DNA of 64,000 nucleotides from Aureococcus anophagefferens. Its lineage: Eukaryota; Sar; Pelagophyceae; Pelagomonadales; Pelagomonadaceae. A model generated the notes under the pieces. That model made no database searches and was not told the DNA's origin. It worked only from the letters and a program-made list of their open reading frames with translations. The translations under genes and the position numbers were made by a program. The stretch is from contig NW_008705567.1 in the NCBI RefSeq assembly GCF_000186865.1, positions 1,690,117 to 1,754,116 of the forward strand. The letters run 5' to 3'. Positions 37,601 through 49,230 of the stretch are shown here, piece after piece. Positions within the stretch are counted from its first letter, which is position 1. Every line of letters begins with the position of its first letter.

Positions 37601-40600
37601 TTCACCGTGACCTGCGTCGACGAGGTCTCGGGCGACGACGTGCCCGAGTGCGAGGTCCGCGTCGGCGACCACGCGTTGGGCGTCGCCCGGGGCCCCGTCA
37701 ACGAGGTCGCGGTCCGGCGGCCGGGCCACAAGGGCCCCATCCGCGTCGTCGCCGTCGCGCCGGCCTACGTGCTGGCGAGCGCGGCGGTGATCGCGACGCC
37801 GCGCGGCGCGCGCGGCGCCGCGGACGCGACGGTCGACGAGTTCGACGCGGAGGTCGCGCCGCCCTGCAACGACGTCCAGGACGACTGCCTGACCTGCGTC
37901 TACGCCGCCCTAAAGCCGAGCGCCGGCGCGGACACGGTGCTGGAGCTGCGCCTGCGGCCCATGCGGGTCGTGGTCGCGGTGACGCACGCGTCGGAGCCCG
38001 CCGCGGACCTCTCGTCGACGCACATCGCCGTCGTCGCGCGCGACGGCCTGCGGCGGCCGCCGGCGAATCTAGTCATCGAGCGCATCGACGTCGAGGAGCT
38101 GCGGGAGACGCCCCAGAAGCCGCCGCTGCCCACCGCGGCGTCGTCGCGGAGCGTCGCGTCGCTGGGCAACGTGACCTTTGACGGGATGCACAAACAGCAA
38201 AAGTGGGCCTGGCTCGTCTCCGGCTTCCCGCCGAGCCGCGACGGCTACTACGTCGTCGCGCGCCACGCCGCGGCGCGCGCGCGCGACGTCGCCGCGTTCG
38301 GACTCGAGGACGTGCTCAGGCGGCCGCGCTTCGACGCGCTCAAGTGCGACGTGCTCCTGGAACCCGTCGACGGCGGCGTCGACCTCGATGTCTGCGATGT
38401 AGATGTGGAGGACCAGGGGGCGCTGGCGAAGCTGCCGGCCGCGGACGTCGCGCTCGGCCACCACCGCGTCGGCGCGTGGCGCGGCCGCGTGCAGCTCATC
38501 GAGATCGCCGGCGGCGGCCGGCCGCGCCACCTCGACGTCTCGAGCCGCCTGGCGCGCTTCGTCCTCGTCGGCTTCGGGCCGTTGAGCGCGGGCTTCGCGG
38601 GGTCGCGCGCGCCGCCGCCGCTCCGGGCCGCGCACGAGGCCGCCGTCGACGTGGGCATGCGCCGCGCGATGGCGTCCTTCGTCGCCCGGAACCGGAGCGA
38701 CGGGGCGACATTGACGGGCTACACGACGACGCTGCGCGTCTACGGCGGCACCGATGCGGAGACCGTCGTCGCGCGCGACGGCGAGGCCGTCGCCGTCGTC
38801 GCGGGCGCGCCGCGCGCGGGCGCGATCGCCGCGGTGCTCGACGGCGCGGCCCTCGTGCGCCTCGACGACGCCCCGGGGGAGGACCGGCGCGTGCCGCTCC
38901 GCCTGCTGGCGCGGCGCCGCGGTTCCTTCGGCGATGTGCCCGCGGAGCTGCTGCCGGGCGACCGCGTCGACGCGCCGGAGCGGCTCTACGTCGTCGAGTG
39001 CCACAAGGAGGGCTACCGCCAGGTGTCGCACCGCGTCGAGGGCACGCTCGAGCCCTTCGCGCTGCCGGCGAGCCTCTTCGCGGGCAACCGGTCCGGCGGC
39101 CCCGTGATCATCGACGTGTTCGTCGAGAAAGCCGCCGCGGAGCTCTTATTCGACGTCGTCGACTCGGACGGCGCGGCGCTCGAGGGCGCGGCGCTCGAGG
39201 TCGACGGCGTCGCGTTGGCCGACGGCGCCAGGAGCTGCGGCGTGCCCATCGGCGCGGCGGGCGTCAGCGACGTCCAGGTGGCGGCGTCCCTGGCGGGCTA
39301 CGCGCAGCTCGCGCCCGCGGGGCCGGTCCGCGTCGACGCGGCGGCGCCGGGCCCGACGAAGGTCGCCGTCGTCCTCGAGCGCTACGTGCTCCACGTGGGC
39401 GTCCTCGCCGCGGACGGCGCCCCGGCGAACGGTGCGACGGTCACCGCGCGCTTCGACGGCGCGGGGACGGCGCTGGGCGCCGGCCCCCGGCGGCGGCCCT
39501 ACGTGCTGCCGTCGCGCCGGGGCGCCTACGTCGTCGAAGCGGCGCTCGAGGGGTCCAAGCAGGTCGACCACCTGGACCCCGTGGCCTTCGAGTCCCTGTC
39601 CTGGTTCGCGTCGCCGGCGGCGGCGCTGGCGGACCTGGCCCAGGCGTCGGAGGACGCGGCCGCGTTCGCGCGGCGCGACCGGAGCCACGCGCCGCGCGAG
39701 CGCGTCGCGCGGCGGCTCTTCTTCCGGCGGCAGGGCCTCGCCTTCTACAAGTGGCGCCTCGAGACGACGTGCCTCGACGCGGACTGGGACGCGGCGGCGC
39801 CCCGCGGGAAGCACGCCTTCCTCGTGGTCCGCGTCGCGGCGACGGCGTCCGCGGTGTCCGTCGACGTCGTCGACGTCGACGACGGCTCCGCGGTGCCCGG
39901 CGCCGTCGTCACCTTGAACGGCGTGAGCTTCGGCACGCAGCGGGGCGCCGTCGACGCCGCGGCTGCGGGCTTCGCGCGCGACGCCGCGGGCCGGCTCCCG
40001 AGCGCGGAGGCGCGCTTCGACGGCTACCACTCCGCGGATCTCCTCGAGCGGCGGGCGGGCCGCGCGACGGCTTTGACGTTCAAGCTGCGGGCCCACCCCG
40101 TCGTCTGCCGCGTCTTCGAGCCGGCGCGGGGCGCGCACGCCGGCGGCGCCGTCGCGCTCCTCGAGGGCGCGGACGCGTCCGGCGCGCGCCTGGCGGGGTA
40201 CCTGCGCTTCGACGCGCAAGGCGCCGCCGCGGGCGCGGTCGGCCGCCGCGGCGACGCCGCGGTGCTGCCCCTCGCGGGCCGCGTCGTCAAGGGGGAGCTG
40301 GAGCTCAGCGCGGCGCGCACCGTCGACGCGCGGGCCGTGCTCCGCGCGACGCTGGGCGCCGCCGGGGACCGCGGCGTCGACGTCGCGGGCGCGTTCGGGT
40401 CGTGGGACGCCGACTGGGACGGCAAGCTCGCGCGCGGCGAGCTCTGCCACGCCTTCGCGTCCCTGCGCATCGCGCTCGACGCCGCCGAGGTCGCGGCGAT
40501 CCTGGCGCTCGTCGAGGACGACGGCCAGAAATCCGACGTCTGCGCGCTGCTCCGCGGCGGCGGCGTCGACGCGTCGCTCTTCGTGCGCGCGCGCCTCGAG

Positions 40601-43600
40601 CACGCGCTCCGCCGGTTAGATTTAGAACGGGGCGTGCTCGTCGAGGCCGTCTTCGCCGAGTGGGACGCCAACGGCAACGGCCTCCTGTCGCGCAAGGAGC
40701 TCAAGGCGGGCCTCGCGACCATGGGCCTCTTCGAGGGCGTCGACGACGCGGACGTCGACGCGGTCTTCGAGCGGACGCGCGCGAGCCGCGCGGACGGCGT
40801 GAGCCTGCCGGACTTCATCGCCTTCCTGGGGTGGTCGCCGGCGGCCGTGCTCGCGCGGCGCCTGCGGGGCGTGCTCCTGAAGGCGGAGCAGCTCGGCACG
40901 TCGCTGGACGCCGCGTTCGCGGCGTGGGACGACGACGGCGACGGCCGCGTGTCTCCCGCGGAGCTCGCGGCGGGGCTCAAGGGGCTCCGATCCTTCGGGA
41001 ACCTGCTCTCGGGCGACGGCGCCGCGAGCGAGCGCGTCGTGTTGGAGCTCGTCAAGCTGTTCGACGTCGACGGCGACGGCACCATCTCCGTCCGCGAGCT
41101 CTACCGCTTCATGGGCCGCGACGCGACGGTCGTGACGGAGATGCGGCTGCGCCGCGTCATCCACGGCAGCGGCATCGGCGCCGAGGAGGCCTTCCGCCAC
41201 TTCGCGGGCGCGGCGGACGAGGTGAGCAGCGCGGACCTCGCGGCGGGCGTCCGACGGTTGCCCAACTTCGAGGACGTCACCGAGGACGACGCGGCGAAGC
41301 TCGCGGCGCTCTACGACGCGACGGGCGACGGGACTACTTCATTAAACGAGTTCGTGCGCCAGGTCGGCGCGACGGCGGACGTCGGCGAGGCGGAGGCGAC
41401 GCTGCTGCTGAAGCTCCGCGGCGCGGTCAACGAGCCCGCGGCGCCCGGCGAGCGGCCCCGGGGCTTCCGCGCGTTCAAGCTCGCGTGCCGCGCGCGAGCG
41501 TCCGGCGGCGCGCTGGACGCGGACGCGCTCGGGCGCGTCTTCCGGGACCTCGGCGTCGAGGACGCGCCCGCGGCCATGCTCCGCCTACTCGTGGCGCGCC
41601 TCTCCACAAAACCGACGGTCGCCGTCGACGACGTGCTCGCGTTCGCGCGGCGCGGCGGCGTCGGCACGCCCCAGGACGTCGCGACGCGCCTCGGGGAGCC
41701 GTCGCCCCACGACGGCGCCCTCAGGGCGCATCCCGACGCCGCGGCGGACAAGTTCGGCCGGCTCGTCGCGTCCTACGAGGCCGCGGGGCTCGACGTCGGC
41801 GCGTTCTTCGCGTCGCTCGACGCGAACGGCAACGACGCGATCTCGCCCGGCGAGCTCTACGCGGGGCTGCGGAGGCACGACGCCTTCGCGGACATGACGC
41901 GGCAGGACGCGCTCCGCGTGCTGCGCCACGTCGACAGCTCGCGCAACGGCGCCATCGAGGTCGGCGAGCTCGAGGCTTTCGCGCGCGACTACAAGAAGCG
42001 CGGCGAGCAGACCGCGGACGTCGCCGCGGGGCCCTGGACCGAGGCCTTCGGGGCGGCGCGGGCCGCGGCCGCGCTCGTGGCCTTCGCCGACGACGGCGGG
42101 GCGCTGGCGTCGCTGTTCTCCGGCGCGGGGGCGCTCGGCGCGGCCGCGCTCCTCGACGCGTGCCGCGCGACGGAGTGGCCGGACCTCAAAGTTTTGGAAC
42201 AACGGGATCTCGAGGCGATCATCGCGCAGGCGGGCAGCGACGACTCGCTCGACGCGCGCGAGCTCCTCGCGTTCCTGGGGACCTGGCGGGCCTACAGGGC
42301 GACCTTCGCCGGGAACGGATCCGACACCGCGGAGACGTACGCGACGCGCGCGGGCTTCGTTGTGCGGAAGACGGCCGTCGCCGACGTGCGCGGCACGTCC
42401 GCCGCGGGAGCGTCGGACCGCTGGGATCTGGACGTCGCCTGGCCCGAGGCCGCGGACGTCCGCGCGCTCCGGGACGCGGCGACGCCCGAGGCGCTGGAAT
42501 TGCTGGTGCGCGGCGCGGAGACCGCGGGCGCCGCGCCCGCGCAGCGGCCCTTCGACGACGTGACGCACGCCATAGCCGTGCACCTCCACCCCCACGTCGC
42601 CGCGCGGCGCCAGGTCGACTTCCCCGCGGGCGGCGACGCGCGCGAGCTCGTCGCCACGGGCGACCCCGGCTACGCGGTCCGCCTCGGCGACGGCGGCGAC
42701 CGCCGCTGCGTGCGCAAGTGGCGCCTCGGCGCCGTCGGCGCGTTCAAGGGCACGGCGTGGACGGACGCGTCGACGCCCGTGACCTTTTCCGACGCGGCCT
42801 TCGACGCCATGCGCGAGGCCGCGCGCGCGAAGCAGGAGGAAGAAATCCACGACCCGCGGTACCGCTTCTGCGCGCGCGCCGCGCGGCACCGGCTCTGGCG
42901 CGGGCTGCTGACGTGGACGCGCGTCGCCGGCGCCGCGCCGCCCCCGAGGGCGGACCCGCTGCTGGCCATCCCGCTGGAGATCCGCGTGGGCGCGACGTCC
43001 GCGGTCGCGAAGTTGGACGTCGTCGACGACGAGGGCCGGCGGCTGCCGGAAGCGCGGGTCACCGTCGACGGCGCCGACAAGGGGCTCGCGCGCGGGTCGC
43101 TCGCCATCGAGACGGAGGAGGACGCGTCGGGCGACGTGGCCGTGGATTTTGGCGCCGTGTTAGAGGGCTACGTCCAGCTCCCGCCGACGCGCGTCGTCCT
43201 CGAGGGCGGCCGCGAGACGCGCGTGTCGCTCCGCATGCGGCGCTGCGACGTCCACTTCTCCGTCGTCGACGAGGCGACGGGCGACGCGCTGCCGGCGGCG
43301 GAGCTTGAGATCCAGAGCGACGGGCGCGCGGACGCGCTGCGGGGCGCGGGGGTCGTCACGGTGCGGCCCGACCGCGGCTACCGAGTCGCGGCGAAGCTGC
43401 CCGGCTGGCGCCAGGTCGACGCGGACGTCGCCGCGTGGCCCGCGGCGGCCTTTTTGGAGGAGCGGGGGCGCGTGGCCTGCGTCGTGCGCCTCGCCCACGC
43501 CTCCGTGCCTTTGGTCGTCGACGTCGTCGACGCGGGCGACGACCACGCTCCGTTGGCGAACGCGCGCGTGAATCTGGGCGGCCACGCGTTCGGGGCCGTC

Positions 43601-46600
43601 GCGCCGGGCGCGACGCTCGAGCTGCCCTGGGCCTGCGCGTCGGCGCAGACGGCCGTCGCCGTCGACGTCGGCGGCGACGACACCTGGCTCCTCCTCGGCC
43701 CGCTGTCGCTGGACCTGCGCGACGTCCCCGCGGAGCCGCGGAGCATCACGATCCGCGTGCGGCGCGCCGCGGTCGTCGTCGACGTCGTCGAGGACCGCGC
43801 GGGCGCCCCGGCGCAGCGCCTCGTGCACGCGACGGTCACTCTCGTGCCCGTCGACGGGTCGTCGGCCTGCCGCCGCGCGACGGCGCCGTCCGGCGACGCG
43901 CTGGCCGTCGTCCCCGGCTCCTACGACGCGGCCGCGGCCGCGCCGGCCATGGTCCAGGTCGGGGAGTTGAGGGCGGATTTGGGCGTGGACCGCTTCCGGG
44001 CCCTGGCCGACGCGCGGCAGCCGCTGACGCTGACGCTGCGCCTCGCCGTGTCGTCCGTCGACGTCGCCGCGCGCGTCGTCGACGGCGCGGGGGGGGCGCT
44101 GGAGAGCGCGGCGCTCGCTTTGAACGGCGTCGACTACGGCCACGGCCGGTCCGTCGCCGTCGAGCTCCCGCGCCTCGCGCCGGGCGAGCCCACGCCCGCG
44201 CGGCTCGACGTGGACGCGGAGGCGGCGCTCGCGGGCTACGTCCAGGCGCCCGAGTCGCGGCGGCAGCGCGTGTCCCGCTTGCTCCCGTCGAACGACGTGC
44301 TAGCGCCGCGGCCGCCCGTCGTCGTGCACGTGCTCATGCGCGCGACGCGCGTCGTCGTGCGCTGCGTCGACGCGCGGACGCGCGAGCCGCTCCCGCGCGC
44401 GACGTGGCGCCTCGTCGCGGCCGACGGCGCCGCGGACGTCGGCGGGCCCGACGCCGGCGTCGCCGTGCGGCTCGGCGTCACTTATGAGATTGCCGCATCC
44501 CTACGAGCCTGGCGGCCGACGTCGGCGACGACGCCGCCGGGCGCGAGCGATCCCGAGCGCGCGCGGCCGGGCGCGTTCGCCGTCCAGTTTTCCGGGAGCG
44601 ACTTCGACGGCGACGAGCCCGGGCCTCTCGTCGTGGAGGTCGCCTTCGAGCCCGTCGCACTGAGAGTTACAGTGGTGTTGGTGGAGGAGACGCCGACGGA
44701 CGCGGCGACCTTTTTAGACGACGTCGCCGTGTCCCTCGGCGGGACCGCGGCGACGCGCGACCGGGCGCTGACGCTGCCCCTCGAGGCGCTCGCGGCCGCC
44801 GGGGGCACGCTGCGCCTGCCCGTGGCGGCCCTCGGCTCGCGCCACGTCCTCGTCGGGCCGTCGGAGCTCGTCCACGACCTCGAGGGCGCCGGCGTCGACG
44901 GCGACCACGAGGCGACGCTACAACTGACGATGCGCGCGGCGTCCGTCGAGGCGGACGCGCTGGAAGCGAAGGACGACGGCGTCGCGCTGGCCAAGGTCGA
45001 CGGCGCGACGGTGGCCGTCGCCCCCTACGACGCGGGCTACGCCGGCGGGACGCTCCTGCTCGACGCGGGCCGGCCGCGGCCGGCGGTCGTCGAGCTCGGC
45101 CGCGCGTACCGCGTCTCCGCGCGCTGCGACCGCATGCGCCTCGTCTCCGGCGACCGGTTCGAGATCAAACCGGCGGACGTGCTCGCGCTCCCGCCCGGGG
45201 GCGTGTCGACGATTTCCGTGGTCCTCGCGCGCATGCTCCGGGCGACGGCGACGCTGTGCGTGCGGGCGCTCTACGACGTCGCGAGAGACCGAGAGACGCC
45301 GCTCCAAAGCGCCGCGCGCGCCTACGACGGCGCCGCCTTTCTCGCCGTCGACGCCGCGGGCCGCCACGGCGAGCTCGACGCGGCGCACGAGGACCCCGTG
45401 CGCGACGACCCGCCGTCCGAGTACGCGGCCGTGACGATCCGCGCGGCGTCGGACGAGGGCCGCGGCGAGGGCCAGGGCATGGGCGTCGCCCGGGGCGCCG
45501 TCGAGATCAGCGTGCCCCCGTCGGGCGCCGTCGAGGCGCGCGCGGCGCTCCGGGGCTGGGCCCAGCTGCCGCCCTACAAGTTCGTGGCCCGCCCGGACGC
45601 GTCGGAGCCCGCGCACGTGGCTCTGGTCATGGTGCCGGCCCTCGTCGCGCTCCGGGCCGTCGACGGGGCCACGGGCAAACCCTTGCAGGACCAGGCCGCC
45701 GTCGAGGCCTGGCTCGAGCCGGCGGACGACGGCGACACGGCCGTGCGGCTCCCGTGCTGCGCCGCGCACGGGCCGCCCGCGCGGGTCCGCCCGGGCGCGC
45801 GGTACGTCCTCAAAGTCAAGGCGCCGAAGCGGCGCCTGGCCTCACCGGCGCTCGTGGGCGGCGTCCTCGGCGGCGGCGCGCATGGCGACGAGCTCGTCTT
45901 CGAGGACGAGCACTGGTGGGACGCGTCGACGAAGCTGAGGACCGCGTACGGCGAGCGGCCGTTCTCGTCGAAGGAGCCCGTCGTGCTGGAGCTCGTCGCG
46001 GCCCTCGAGCCGTCGCGGTCGAAACTGCGCATCTCCGTCGTCGCCGACGACGCGCCGTCGGCGCTGGGCGCCGGCGTCCGCGTGCGGCGGCGGGGCCTGC
46101 CGGACCTGCGGTGCCGGCCGGGCGACGTCGCCGTGGACGGCCTCCCCGCGCGCCAGGTCGAGGCGCTCGTCGACGGGTTGCTGCCGGGCCACGTGCAGCT
46201 CCGGCCGCGCGACGCCGTCACGCTCATCGCCGGCGGGACCCAGGACGTCGTCGTGCAGCTGCGGCCCGCGTCGGTGGTCGCGCGGTGCGTCGACGCTAGG
46301 TCCCACGCGCCGCTGGACCTGGGCCGCGTGCGCCTCGCGCCCCGGGAGCCGTCGGCCGCGGGCCTCGAGCATGCTCGAGGTCGGCCGCCCGTCGTCGTCG
46401 ACGTCGCGGCCTGGCGGCCCTGCGTCGTCACGTCGCACGTCGCGGACGGCGCGGCGCCCGACGATCCCGCGCTCCACGCGGTGCCCGCGCGCGTCGGCGG
46501 CAAGCTCGTCGCGCCGGTCTACGCCTACGGCGTGACCTTCGACGACGGCACGCGGGACGTCGTGCCCGCGGCGGCGCTCCGCGGGGCCCGGTGGGGCGTC

Positions 46601-49153
46601 CTGGACTCGAGGGCCGACGGCGACGGCAAGCTCGACTGGGGGGTGCTGGCGACGCGGCCCGCGGAGGCGTCCTACGCCGTCGGCGACCGCGTCGAGGCGC
46701 CGCGGGGCGCCGCGCAGGCGTACGTCGCGGGCGTCGTCGCGTCGGCGCTCGACGGCGGCCGCTACGGTATTGATTTTGATGGCGAAAGTCGGACGGACGT
46801 CGTCGCGGGCGCCGCGCTGCGCCCCGAGCGGTGGACGGCGACCTTCCGCTGCTATCTCCCGGTCGGTCTCGCCTGCGAGGCGCGCCACGCGACGCGGGGC
46901 TTGTACGATGTGGCGGCGGACCTGCCGGGCTACCGCCAGGTGTCCCATCTGGAGCCCGTGCTCTTCGAAGCGAAGAAGTTCGTCGCGCTCGGCGGCCCCC
47001 GGGAAAAACTAGCGACGCCGAATCTCGCGCCGCCGCCGCTCCAATTATGTCAAACGACGACCTTTTGCCTCGCGACGACGCCCCTCGCCCTGCTGCGGCG
47101 CTTCAACGACCTCCGGGCCGCGCGCGCGCTCCGGACGTGGGCCGGCGGCGCCGCGCGGACCCGGGCGGCGCGGCTGCTGGCGCCCGCGAGCCTCGAGGGC
47201 CGCGGCGGCGCGTCGCCGCCCCTGGAGATGACCGTGAAGCTCGTGCCCTGCGTCGGCGATTTGGACGTGTCCGTCGTCGACGACGCGACGGGTTTAGACC
47301 TCGACGACGCGCTCGTGACGCTCAGCCCGCCGGACGGCGACGCGCCGCCGCACGTCGGCGACTGGCCGCCCATGGTCCAAAAACCGCTGAATTTGGGCGC
47401 GCGGCGGGGCCGCGTGCGGCGCGTCGCCCTGGCGGGCGACGGCGAGCCGACGCCGATGCTCGTGAGCGCGGCCCTGGAGACGTACTTCCGCTGCTCGCCG
47501 GACCGCGTCTGGCTCCGGGCGGGCGACCGCACGGCCGTCGCCGTGCGGCTGCGGCGCGCGCTCGTGCGGCTGCGCCTCGTCGACTTCGACACGGGCGCGC
47601 CCTGGGCGCCGCGCGCGCCCGACGCCGCGCCGCGCGCGGAGCTGCGCCGCGCGGACACGGGCCGCGTCGTCGCCGTCTTCTCCGCGGCGCGGAACCCCGT
47701 CGCCGTGCCCCTGGACGTCCCGCTGGTCTTTGTCGTCGACGCGAAGCGGCACGCGCAGAAGACGATGGTCGACGCCGTCGTTTATACGGCGGACGACTTC
47801 TCAAGGGGCCCGCTGGACGTCGCCGTCGCGCTCGCGCCGTCGTCCTGCGCCGTCGACGTGCGCGTCGTCGACGCCGCGAGCGGCGCGGACCTGCCGCTGG
47901 CCGACTTTGTCTGCGGCGACGAGCACTTCGGGACGCGCCGGGGCGTTTTGGAACTCGCGGGCTCGGACCTAACGGCGCCGCGGCGCGTCGACGCCCTGCT
48001 GGACGGCTACGACGACGTCGACGCCTCGCGGGGCCGCGTGCTGCCGGTGCCCGGCGGCGTCGCGCCCGTCGTCGTCCGGCTCCGCGTCTTCCGCGTGCGC
48101 CTGTCGGCGGTGCGGTTCCGCGCGCGCGGCGCGCCCGCGGCGCTCCTCGACGCGCGCGTCGTCCTCGAGCGCGTCGACGGCGGCGCCTGCGCGCCGGCGC
48201 TGAGCCGCGACGGCGTCGCCGAGGCGGGCGTGTCCCTCGGCGTCGCCTACCGCGTCCGCTGCACCAGGGACGGCTTCCGGCAGCGGTCGCTCCGCGACCC
48301 CGTGACCTTCGACGTCGCGCACTTCGACGGCTGCGGCGCCGCGGCGCTCGCTTTGGTCGTCGAGCTCGAGGCGGAGACCTTCGAGGCCATGGTCCGCGTC
48401 GTCGACGACGCGAGCGACGCGCTCATCCCCGGGGCCGTCGTGACCATCGGCGGGCACGAGTTCGCCGCGGCGCCCGGCCCCCGGGGCTACCGCCACGTCG
48501 GCCGGCGCGTGCCGGGCACCCCGGGGCCGTCGGCCTTCCCCCACGCCGTCGCGACGTGCCCGGGCTACCTCCAGACGTCGCCGCAGCGCCTGGAGCTGAG
48601 AAACGACGGGCTCGCGCCTTGCTCCACTTTGCGGTTGCGGCGCGCGGCCGTCGCGGTCCGCGTCGTCGACGGCGACGAGCGGGCCGTGCCGGACCCGATC
48701 GTGCAGCTCAGCCTATCCGCGCGGAAGCGGCGGCCGGCCGCCGTGCGGCGCGCGGCGCGCCGCGCCGCGGTCGCGGTCGCCGACGCGGCGGACGCCGTCC
48801 GGCCGCGCCGGTCCGTGCTCGTCGTGCTGGGCCGGTCCTACGACCTGCGCGTCGTCCACGAGTCCATGCGCCAGCGCGATCTGCTGGACCCGCAGCGCTT
48901 CGAGCGCCTCGACTTTCTGCGCGCGGGGCCCCTGGCGCGCGCGCCCGGAGCGCCGGCGGCGGCGCCGCCGCCGGACCCGCTCACGCTCACGGTCCACCTC
49001 GAGCCCTACCGCTGCAGCATCGACCTCGCCGTCGTCGACGCCTTCGGCGACGACCTCCCGGACGCCCAGGTCAAGCTCGGGTGCTACCTCGTCGGCACGC
49101 GGCGGGGCGTCGTCGACCTGGACCTGACGGACCGGGCCGTGGTGGGGGCGTGA
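22663..49153 (+). CDS. Giant modular beta-sandwich/EF-hand protein (8,559 aa)
   Basis: Joining 22663-23824, 24036-25591, 25792-26738, 26939-36764 and 36965-49153 gives 25,680 bases, exactly 8,560 codons with the TGA. Two modules alternate. Module A (about 90 residues) has VVDA.TG.PL..A.V.LG..., GT.RG.V.L, then L.GYV..SP..V.L.AG and V.V.MRRA. Module B (about 110) has VDA.T..PL, L.P.DG, G..Y.V.A, RQVSH..PV.F and PL.V.V.LEP. They recall carboxypeptidase-regulatory-like or Cna-B-like sandwiches. I count roughly 30 pairs. Inserts: seven EF-hand loops (5645-6165), two Tudor/SH3-like segments (near 1648 and 7735) and at least five Trp-containing helices such as FLKRIVERPTWRALHSW (2684, 3097, about 5412, 6463, 7870). 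No signal peptide or membrane span is seen, so it is probably cytosolic. A calcium-sensitive scaffold is inference. It ends part-way through an A module. No known family is recognised. Confidence 0.85.
23833..24035 (+). mobile_element. Introner copy 1 (intron 1 of giant gene), 203 bp
   Basis: The ends are inverted repeats CTGTGTGGAAATCAACC and GGTTTCCACACAG. The 8-bp duplication GCGCGGTC lies at 23825-23832 and 24036-24043. Splicing as GC-AG from 23825 to 24035 (211 nt) restores the coding sequence exactly. A GT donor at 23837 also keeps frame but adds four residues. The core TTCGGCTGATTTTTGGACGA is shared with the other copies, but the ends differ, so it is a diverged subfamily. Confidence 0.85.
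25600..25791 (-). mobile_element. Introner copy 2 (intron 2), inverted, 192 bp
   Basis: This copy is the reverse complement of copies 3 and 4, with high identity by eye along its full length. The duplication GTCATGGT is at 25592-25599 and 25792-25799. Intron 25592-25791 is 200 nt, GT-AG, phase 0; removal joins CEGF to VMVSPPRV, the normal module-A pattern. The left end reads CGGGGCAGC where CTGGGCAGC is expected, one mismatch. Confidence 0.92.
26747..26938 (+). mobile_element. Introner copy 3 (intron 3), 192 bp
   Basis: The ends are CAGGGCAGCAAAAG and CTTTTGCTGCCCAG. The duplication GTCCGGCC is at 26739-26746 and 26939-26946. Intron 26739-26938 is 200 nt, GT-AG, phase 2, and removal joins VDA to SGRALVAPG in frame. 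The pyrimidine-rich right repeat doubles as the polypyrimidine tract and acceptor. Confidence 0.93.
36773..36964 (+). mobile_element. Introner copy 4 (intron 4), 192 bp
   Basis: The ends are TAGGGCAGGAAAAGAG and CTCTTGTCCTGCCCAG. The duplication GTCCGCGC is at 36765-36772 and 36965-36972. Intron 36765-36964 is 200 nt, GT-AG, phase 0, and joins GARYAV to RASHVDYV in frame. It has the same orientation as copy 3. Confidence 0.93.
40406..41968 (+). other. Block of seven EF-hand calcium loops within giant protein
   Basis: Twelve-residue loops with Asp at 1 and Glu at 12: DADWDGKLARGE (40406), DANGNGLLSRKE (40664), DDDGDGRVSPAE (40928), DVDGDGTISVRE (41063), DATGDGTTSLNE (41315), DANGNDAISPGE (41819, Asp instead of Gly at position 6) and DSSRNGAIEVGE (41933). 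They correspond to residues about 5645-6165. Flanking helices fit EF-hands; degenerate loops may lie between. Confidence 0.9.
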
Positions 49154-49184
49154 GGGTAACTACTGTGTTTTTTTCCGTAGTTTG

Positions 49185-49202
49185 ATCGCCCTCCAGGGCG
49201 AT
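49185..49202. other. Perfect inverted repeat in 3' flank of giant gene
   Basis: ATCGCCCT-CC-AGGGCGAT, 32 bp after the stop and preceded by T8. It could form a hairpin in the 3' UTR, which overlaps the 3' end of the convergent ankyrin gene. Function unknown. Confidence 0.5.
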
Positions 49203-49230
49203 GCTTCGGTGTCATCGTGTATTTAGTAAC

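Noticed and set aside
22663..49153. Giant gene as a polyketide or peptide synthetase
   Set aside because: No ketosynthase, adenylation, condensation or carrier-protein motifs occur. The repeats are beta-sandwich-like and non-enzymatic in appearance.
49150..49180. A 31-nt fifth intron at the end of the giant gene
   Set aside because: Donor and acceptor look fair, but 31 nt is shorter than the 52-nt minimum seen elsewhere here and the added exon would code for only about 15 residues unlike the module.
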